From positions 1,675,915-1,739,914 of the forward strand of contig NZ_CAKLDI010000001.1 in NCBI RefSeq assembly GCF_921293875.1: a stretch of DNA of 64,000 nt. Direction: 5' to 3'. Below, piece by piece: positions 58,217 through 64,000 of the stretch. The notes below the pieces were generated by a model that saw only the letters and a list, made by a program, of their open reading frames with translations, did no database searches and was not told the origin of the DNA. The position numbers and the translations under genes were made by a program. How positions within the stretch are numbered: position 1 is the first letter of the stretch; every line of letters begins with the position of its first letter. The DNA comes from Vibrio stylophorae (GTDB lineage: Bacteria; Pseudomonadota; Gammaproteobacteria; Enterobacterales; Vibrionaceae).

Positions 58217-59216
58217 ACTCTTCCTTACAATGCATCACATGCGCGAGCAGTGGCGCCATGGATTGCTCAAACTGGGCGTCGACCGCCAAATACCACCAAT
58301 TGGCTTGACTGCATTCTTGATATTTTACTGCATCTTTTTCGGTCATTAGCAATGGTGTTTGTTCATCGACCAAACCATTAAGCGTCTCTGGCGAAACACT
58401 TTGATGATCGACGAAGGGATGACAAGAAAGCAGTGAAAAACCTAGCTGTTTCAATGTATTAAAAAATCGCGGTGGATGACCAATGCCCGCCATCGCAACC
58501 GCTTGGCGATGCTGCGCTAAAAAGTTCGCAATGGTCACGCGCTCACCGGTTTTCACATTAATCATAGCTTGCGGTGCAAGCTGCATGGCGTATTCACCCG
58601 GCATCGCTTGCCCACCATTGCAAATCACATAATCGACTGAGGACAACCGCGCTTCAGACTCACGCATCGGCCCTTGGGGCATATAATGGCCATTACCAAA
58701 TCGGCGCATCCCATCTACCACCACCAATTCAATATCGCGAGCCATGGCATAGTGCTGTAGACCATCATCAGTAATAATCACATCCACAGGCTGCTGCGCC
58801 AAAATCGCCTCAATGGCTTGACTCCGTTTGGGCGCAACGGCCACACTCGCACCTGTGCGCTTAGCGATCAGCACTGGCTCGTCACCGGCAATGGCGGTTG
58901 CGGTTTGTGCATCCACCAAATAGGGATAATGCGGCGCTTTTCCACCATAGCCACGCGAGACAACCCCCACGCTTAAACCTTGCTGTTGCAACGCTTCAAC
59001 CAGCCAAATCACAACTGGTGTTTTTCCGTTACCACCAGCCGTGAGATTGCCCACCACAATGACAGGACAAGGCGCGCGATAGGATTGCTCGGGATGCTCT
59101 AAAAATGTTCGGCGTTTTTTGCGAACAATCCAGCCATAAAGCGCACTTAATGGCCGCAAGAGCGGCCATAACACAATGCCCAACCAATGGGACTGAAACC
59201 AAAGTTTCTCTATCAC
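58197..59216 (-). CDS. lpxK: tetraacyldisaccharide 4'-kinase
   Basis: 339 residues. Walker [27 protein letters not shown] and [10 protein letters not shown]. Adds the 4' phosphate to the lipid A precursor at the inner membrane. The start is GTG 59216, five bases after the msbA stop. Confidence 0.95.
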   Translation of the reverse strand: MIEKLWFQSHWLGIVLWPLLRPLSALYGWIVRKKRRTFLEHPEQSYRAPCPVIVVGNLTAGGNGKTPVVIWLVEALQQQGLSVGVVSRGYGGKAPHYPYLVDAQTATAIAGDEPVLIAKRTGASVAVAPKRSQAIEAILAQQPVDVIITDDGLQHYAMARDIELVVVDGMRRFGNGHYMPQGPMRESEARLSSVDYVICNGGQAMPGEYAMQLAPQAMINVKTGERVTIANFLAQHRQAVAMAGIGHPPRFFNTLKQLGFSLLSCHPFVDHQSVSPETLNGLVDEQTPLLMTEKDAVKYQECSQANWWYLAVDAQFEQSMAPLLAHVMHCKEEYGSSSI

Positions 59217-59221
59217 AACGA

Positions 59222-60976
59222 CTATCCGTGATGACCAAATTGAATGCGATGCAGCTGCGCATAGGCACCATCATGTGCCAGTAGCGTTTGATGATCACCA
59301 CGCTCAACCACTTCACCTTCATCAATCACAAGGATTTCATCGGCTTTTTCAATGGTTGACAGTCGGTGCGCAATCACGATCACTGTGCGATCTTTTTGCA
59401 GCTCTTCAAGTGCTTGCTGAATCGCTTTTTCAGATTCAGTATCCAGCGCCGAGGTCGCCTCATCAAGAATCAAAATTGGCGCATCACGCAGCAATGCACG
59501 GGCAATGGCGATACGCTGACGCTGACCACCAGACAAGCTTGCACCATTTTCACCAATCACAGTATCTAGACCGTTTTCCATGCCCTGAATAAATTCCATG
59601 GCATGCGCTTGTGTCGCCGCTAGTTCAATTTGCTCGCGAGTAAATTTGCCTTCGCTGGCATAAGCGATGTTATTGGCAATGGTATCGTTAAAGAGGTGAA
59701 CGTTTTGCGACACCATCGCAAGATGATTGCGCAAATTGCTGAGCTCAAAAGATTGAATAGAATGACCATCAATCAAAATATCGCCACTATCAATCTCATA
59801 AAAACGTGGGAATAGATTGGCGATGGTACTTTTACCTGAACCGGAGCGCCCCACCAAAGCCAAGGTTTTACCGGCTGGCACATCAAAGCTGACATCACGC
59901 AGCGCTGGTGTATCTTTGGTTGGATAACTAAAGGTCACGTTTTTCACCGAGATATCACCACGGATACTCTCTGGCGCATGTGTGCCTTGATCTTTTTCGG
60001 TTTCAAGGGCCATCAAATCAAAGAGTGTATGGCAGGCAGCCATACCACGCTGAAACTGAGAGGTCACATTGGTTAGCGCTTTTAGTGGACGCATCAAACC
60101 AAACATGGCACCAAAAATCACTGCAAAGGTCCCAGGCGTCAACTGCTCACGAATACTATCGACGCTTGCAAGCCAAAGTACCACCACCAGTGCTGTGGAT
60201 GCCAAAACCTGAACAACAGGGTTGGCAATCGCCTGAGCTGAAACCAGCTTCATGCTTTGCTGACGCATGCGGTTGCTCACGTCATCAAAGCGGCGCGCTT
60301 CCACCTTTTGACCATTAAAGCTCAGTACTTCACGATGCCCTTTGAGCATCTGCTCCGCCGATGAGGTGACTTGCCCCATCGTGGTCTGCATATTGGTACT
60401 AATACGACGAAAACGCTTGGAAACCACTTGAATTGAGATAGCCACCACGGGTGCCACAATAAACAGCACCAAAGAGAGCTGCCAGCTATTCCAAAACATC
60501 AAAATCAGCAAACCAATGATCATTGCGCCTTCACGAACCATGCTCACCAATGCGCTGCTGGTTGCCGCGGCCACTTGCTCCGAGTCATAGGTGATGCGCG
60601 AAAGCAGCGCCCCCGATGATTCTTGGTCAAAGTAGCTCACTGGCATTTTCATAAAATGGCTAAACACGCGGCGGCGCATTGTCATCACCACTTTGCCCGA
60701 CACCCAGGACAAACAGTAGGTAGAAATAAAACCGGATAAGCCGCGTAGAATCATCACCCCGAGTAAAATAAAAGGCATCAGGCGTAGATAATTACTTTCT
60801 ACTTTGCCAAACCCATCATCCATCAAGGGTTTGATCATAGAAACCATGTAGGTATCAGCCGCAGCATTGATCACTAGCGCCACAGCCGCTACAGCGATCC
60901 CTGCTTTGAAAGGCGAAATATAAGGCCAGAGCTGGCGGAAAGTTTGCCAGGTCGATTTATCTTGAAATTGGCTCAT
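59222..60976 (-). CDS. msbA: lipid A export ABC transporter MsbA
   Basis: 584 residues (E. coli 582). Six membrane helices (1-320) and ATPase domain with Walker [12 protein letters not shown], signature LSGGQRQR, Walker [12 protein letters not shown] and switch IVIAHRLST. Flips lipid A-core to the outer leaflet of the inner membrane. 33 bp after comEC. Confidence 0.96.
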   Translation of the reverse strand: MSQFQDKSTWQTFRQLWPYISPFKAGIAVAAVALVINAAADTYMVSMIKPLMDDGFGKVESNYLRLMPFILLGVMILRGLSGFISTYCLSWVSGKVVMTMRRRVFSHFMKMPVSYFDQESSGALLSRITYDSEQVAAATSSALVSMVREGAMIIGLLILMFWNSWQLSLVLFIVAPVVAISIQVVSKRFRRISTNMQTTMGQVTSSAEQMLKGHREVLSFNGQKVEARRFDDVSNRMRQQSMKLVSAQAIANPVVQVLASTALVVVLWLASVDSIREQLTPGTFAVIFGAMFGLMRPLKALTNVTSQFQRGMAACHTLFDLMALETEKDQGTHAPESIRGDISVKNVTFSYPTKDTPALRDVSFDVPAGKTLALVGRSGSGKSTIANLFPRFYEIDSGDILIDGHSIQSFELSNLRNHLAMVSQNVHLFNDTIANNIAYASEGKFTREQIELAATQAHAMEFIQGMENGLDTVIGENGASLSGGQRQRIAIARALLRDAPILILDEATSALDTESEKAIQQALEELQKDRTVIVIAHRLSTIEKADEILVIDEGEVVERGDHQTLLAHDGAYAQLHRIQFGHHG

Positions 60977-61009
60977 AACTATCTGTATCCAATATTGAGT
61001 CGGCTCATT

Positions 61010-63391
61010 CTACTCATTTAAAGCAGAAGGACCAAATGGAATGCGATACCAACGTGGCCATAATCCTTGCCGTCGCGTATCTATCTCAATGGTGTCTGGC
61101 CTAAAGGCTAGTCGAATTTGCCCATGCTGGGCTGTATTGAGCCATTGAATCTGATGCTTGTGATAACGCGCAACCACCTGTGGATGAGGCAATCGCCAAG
61201 GGCTATAGCGGGCTGCTGAGTTAAGGGCAATTTGGGGTGACAGCGCCGTTAAAAAGCGGCTGGTCGATGCACTTTTACTGCCATGATGCGGAACTTGTAA
61301 CACATCGACTTGACTAAAATCCCGACCTTTTGACTGCCAATATGCCAGCATTCGGTACTCACTGGCGGCATCGAGATCCCCTGTAAGCAACAGATCATGA
61401 TGACCATCGCTGACCCACAACACACATGAGTCTTGATTCTTCGCGCGCTTTGCTCGTTGCGGTGGCCAGAGCACCTGAAACGACAATGCCTGCCATTGCC
61501 AAACCTCACCCATCCGACATCCATTTTGATTGGATAGCTGGCTATCTTTCATCCAAACCATCGGCCATCGTTTCAAAACACTACGCAAACCACCGCGATG
61601 ATCATTATCATCATGACTCACCACGATGCCGCGCAATTTTAATTGATGTGAATTCAGCCATGGGATAATCACAGATTGCCCCACATCACCCTGAGGCCAA
61701 GCCGCGCCCACATCATAAAGCACGGCTTCATCCCCTTGCACTAACACCATAGCAAGGCCATGACCCACATCTAAAGTGACCAATTGCCAAGCGTCAGAGG
61801 ATGAACGCGGCCAGCTCACCCCCACCAACCAAAATACGAGCGCTGCAAACCATAGGCTGTGTGATTTCAACAGCGCGCGGCCACCCCAGAAGAAAAAACT
61901 GACCGCGACTAAACACAATCCCAATAACAGCAAATCCATTCGCGCCGGAAAATCCATCCAGCCATAGTCGTTTTCACTCAGCCAAATCACCGGCTGTAAC
62001 GACCAATCAAAAAGCTGCAATAAGCCATGAGGTAGCTCGCCTTGAGCCATAAACCAAGGCAGAAAAAGCACCAGCAACATAATGAGGGGTGCGACAACCA
62101 ATCCCACCCAAGGAATCGCCAAGGCATTATTGAGCGGGCCAAGCCAACTGACGCCACCAAATAGCAGCCATTGCATCGGCAGCATCAAAACAAACAACAA
62201 CGCTTGAATTTGCAATAGCCGCAACACATAGCGCCGACAATGCGTAAGCGCACCACCCCACCATAAATAACCTTGCCCATCAGCACCGCTCTTTACGTTG
62301 GGCGTCTGTATCGGCGCTTGCCGCCACCAAGTCATCACCCAATAAAGCGCCGAAACGGCACCAAAACTCAACCATAAACCTGCATCAAAACTGCTCAGTG
62401 GATCGCGTAATAGGCAAAGGAACAACGCTAAAGAGAGCAAAGTCCAACCTGACAATCGCCATTGCAGGCGGTAGCTCAGCAGCACTAAGGTCGCCATCAG
62501 CAGTGCGCGCTGAGTGGGAATAGAAAATCCAGCCAGCGCCGCATAAGCAAGTGCAAACACTGCGCCCAAATAAAGTGGCCACCACTGCGTCAGCGCTGAG
62601 GGCCAAATTCGCCGTAAAAGGGCACCCAATTGCCAACCAATAGCCAACGCAAAGCCAATATGAAGACCAGAAATCGCGACAAGATGAACCAAACCGCTTT
62701 GCTTTAGATGCTGCCAGCGCGATTGCGTGAGTAAACCGCGCTCGCCCATCACAAGCGCTAGCATCAAATCACCACTGGACCAATTTGACAGTTGCGGCGT
62801 TAACCAAAGCGCAAGAGATTGACGCCAACTAGACGTATCATCAATCTGTGTCACTGCCAGCACACGGCCCTGACCTAGCAAATGTTTCCCCACCGCCCAA
62901 CGCTCACGATCCAAACTGCCATCATTGAAACGTCCGACAATGGGTCTGAGTTTGACATCAAATTGCCACAATTCACCTGCACGAGGCACTTGCGTGGGTG
63001 TATTAAAATAAAGACGCAACTGCGGTTTTGACAAATCGAGGTCATAGCGATCGTCGCTATTTTGCAACGCCACCATAACCACATGTTTTTTATGCGACAT
63101 ATCAAATGAGGGTAGAAAAAGGCTGGTCACTGTTCCCTGAATGGTTATATCATCCGTCAGCCCGTCGAGCTCAAGCTGCGACTGACGAAAATCGTAGCCA
63201 TGCCCTGCCGTCCAAATAAAGACCAATAAAGGCAATGACCACCGTCGCCATGGCGTGACCAACAATCCAACAGCGCCGATTGCTGTTAAACTTATGACAT
63301 GCCACTCAGGTAAACTCGGCCACCATTGCAGGGATAGCATGCATCCGATAGATACCCAGAGCGTCTGAATCATGGGATATTCAAATCGCAC
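61010..63391 (-). CDS. comEC: DNA uptake channel ComEC (Rec2)
   Basis: 793 residues. DUF4131 N-terminal region, the multi-helix Competence domain (LVHLVAISGLHIGFA, FSIPTQRALLMA), and a C-terminal metallo-beta-lactamase-like domain: SHDDNDHRGGL, LLLTGDLD and VPHHGSKSA. Moves single-stranded DNA across the inner membrane during natural transformation. Starts at GTG 63391 or ATG 63373. Heads the envelope operon and is divergent from the DUF2062 gene with nine bases between. Confidence 0.93.
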   Translation of the reverse strand: MRFEYPMIQTLWVSIGCMLSLQWWPSLPEWHVISLTAIGAVGLLVTPWRRWSLPLLVFIWTAGHGYDFRQSQLELDGLTDDITIQGTVTSLFLPSFDMSHKKHVVMVALQNSDDRYDLDLSKPQLRLYFNTPTQVPRAGELWQFDVKLRPIVGRFNDGSLDRERWAVGKHLLGQGRVLAVTQIDDTSSWRQSLALWLTPQLSNWSSGDLMLALVMGERGLLTQSRWQHLKQSGLVHLVAISGLHIGFALAIGWQLGALLRRIWPSALTQWWPLYLGAVFALAYAALAGFSIPTQRALLMATLVLLSYRLQWRLSGWTLLSLALFLCLLRDPLSSFDAGLWLSFGAVSALYWVMTWWRQAPIQTPNVKSGADGQGYLWWGGALTHCRRYVLRLLQIQALLFVLMLPMQWLLFGGVSWLGPLNNALAIPWVGLVVAPLIMLLVLFLPWFMAQGELPHGLLQLFDWSLQPVIWLSENDYGWMDFPARMDLLLLGLCLVAVSFFFWGGRALLKSHSLWFAALVFWLVGVSWPRSSSDAWQLVTLDVGHGLAMVLVQGDEAVLYDVGAAWPQGDVGQSVIIPWLNSHQLKLRGIVVSHDDNDHRGGLRSVLKRWPMVWMKDSQLSNQNGCRMGEVWQWQALSFQVLWPPQRAKRAKNQDSCVLWVSDGHHDLLLTGDLDAASEYRMLAYWQSKGRDFSQVDVLQVPHHGSKSASTSRFLTALSPQIALNSAARYSPWRLPHPQVVARYHKHQIQWLNTAQHGQIRLAFRPDTIEIDTRRQGLWPRWYRIPFGPSALNE

Positions 63392-63400
63392 CTTGTAGTT

Positions 63401-63940
63401 ATGCCAAGAAAGTACATTAAAAGACTCCTTCCAAAACCTGATGTGATCCTCAAACAGCGTGCCTTAAAGATTTTTGGCAATCTGCTCTATAACGCGAATT
63501 TGTGGGCGCTCAATCGCCGCTCTGCTGCGGGTGCTTTTGCCGTAGGCCTTGCTGTGTGCTTTATTCCCCTGCCCAGCCAAATGATTATTGCCGCAGGATT
63601 GGCCATTCTTTTTCGTGTCAACCTGCCGCTATCCGTGGCACTGGTTTGGATCAGCAATCCAGTCACCATGCCGCCGATGTTTTATGGCGCTTACAAGCTC
63701 GGTGCATGGGTACTACAAGAACCACCCGTCCCCTTTCACTTCGAGCTCTCATGGGATTATCTGGTTGAGATGATGAATAGTATTGGCCCTGCATTTTTGC
63801 TCGGCTGCGCTATTTGTAGCATTGTGTTTTCAGTGCTGGGCTATTTTTCCATTCATCTTCTATGGCGCTATTCAGTGGTTCGCAGCTGGAACAAACGCCG
63901 CCTTCGCCTACCAAGAATTAAACTGAAAAAGCCCGAATAA
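63401..63940 (+). CDS. DUF2062 membrane protein
   Basis: 179 residues, three hydrophobic helices; ALNRRSAAGAFAVGLAVCFIP and WISNPVTMPPMF are the family wording. Function unknown. Its neighbour comEC is the usual partner in Vibrio. The promoter must lie inside the comEC coding start. Confidence 0.85.
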   Translation: MPRKYIKRLLPKPDVILKQRALKIFGNLLYNANLWALNRRSAAGAFAVGLAVCFIPLPSQMIIAAGLAILFRVNLPLSVALVWISNPVTMPPMFYGAYKLGAWVLQEPPVPFHFELSWDYLVEMMNSIGPAFLLGCAICSIVFSVLGYFSIHLLWRYSVVRSWNKRRLRLPRIKLKKPE

Positions 63941-63957
63941 CCGACTTCATCGATGAC

Positions 63958-63982
63958 AACGCTGCTAAGGCTGCGTTTTTAT
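63958..63982 (+). terminator. terminator of the DUF2062 gene
   Basis: AACGCTGC-TAAG-GCTGCGTT (one T-T mismatch) then TTTATTTTT. Confidence 0.8.
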
Positions 63983-64000
63983 TTTTGGCACACACTATCC

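Noticed and set aside
1-64000. CRISPR arrays, tRNA or rRNA genes, complete insertion sequences, prophage genes
   Set aside because: I looked for regular spaced repeats, tRNA-like cloverleaves and transposase or phage motifs and found none I could support.

Overview
The window is chromosomal DNA of a gammaproteobacterium, almost certainly a member of the Vibrionaceae or a close relative (base composition near 50 % GC by eye; Salinivibrio, Grimontia or Photobacterium-like genera would fit, but I cannot choose). The evidence is gene content and order: comEC-msbA-lpxK-ycaR-kdsB, tusE with def, yccX and rlmI, grxA next to ybjL, a homologue of the Vibrio cholerae CARF-nuclease protein VC1899, hexR, a family II pyrophosphatase, LpxR and DUF4250. 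Most of it is core or conserved-accessory genome. I see no complete insertion sequence, phage, CRISPR array, rRNA or tRNA.

Layout. 1-8.9 kb: truncated YdiJ-type FAD/Fe-S oxidoreductase, L,D-transpeptidase, a stand-alone trpB with a TrpR-like operator, a small outer-membrane barrel, grxA and ybjL. 9-14.2 kb: PhoP/PhoQ-type two-component system and a psrA-fadE fatty-acid operon. 14.2-14.8 kb: a gene-poor stretch with two strong terminators that follow no recognised gene. 14.8-22.5 kb: hexR, a catalytically dead adenosine-deaminase-like protein, helicase IV, YccS and the CARF-nuclease protein. 22.6-30.7 kb: folE/moeA, a secreted HDxxH protein with an EF-hand, a DHFR-family reductase and pstSCAB behind a four-unit Pho box. 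30.8-36.1 kb: a 51-residue basic protein, a CobC-like phosphatase, ribA, lpxR, ppaC, and metR with a MetJ operator. 36.1-37.5 kb: a small AT-rich accessory insertion that ends in a decapitated type IV pilin gene. 37.5-49.1 kb: small unknown proteins, YgiQ with a long low-complexity tail, an AlkD-like glycosylase and a kefG-kefB-eda operon. 49.1-57.2 kb: an RND efflux pair, yccA, tusE-def, yccX and rlmI. 57.2-64 kb: the envelope operon comEC-msbA-lpxK-ycaR-kdsB and a divergent DUF2062 protein.

How the parts connect. Lipid A and envelope biology recurs (LpxK, MsbA, KdsB, LpxR, LdtD, PhoPQ, RND pump). Several metabolic genes carry recognisable operators of the matching regulator: TrpR before trpB, PsrA-type before psrA-fadE, PhoB before pstS and MetJ before metR. 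Four small proteins absent from long-ORF calls (42, 51, 52 and 59 residues) have ribosome-binding sites; the 59-residue one is YcaR. The least explained items are the pseudo-adenosine deaminase, the paired orphan terminators at 14.35-14.56 kb, and the recombined pilin locus at 36-37.4 kb.
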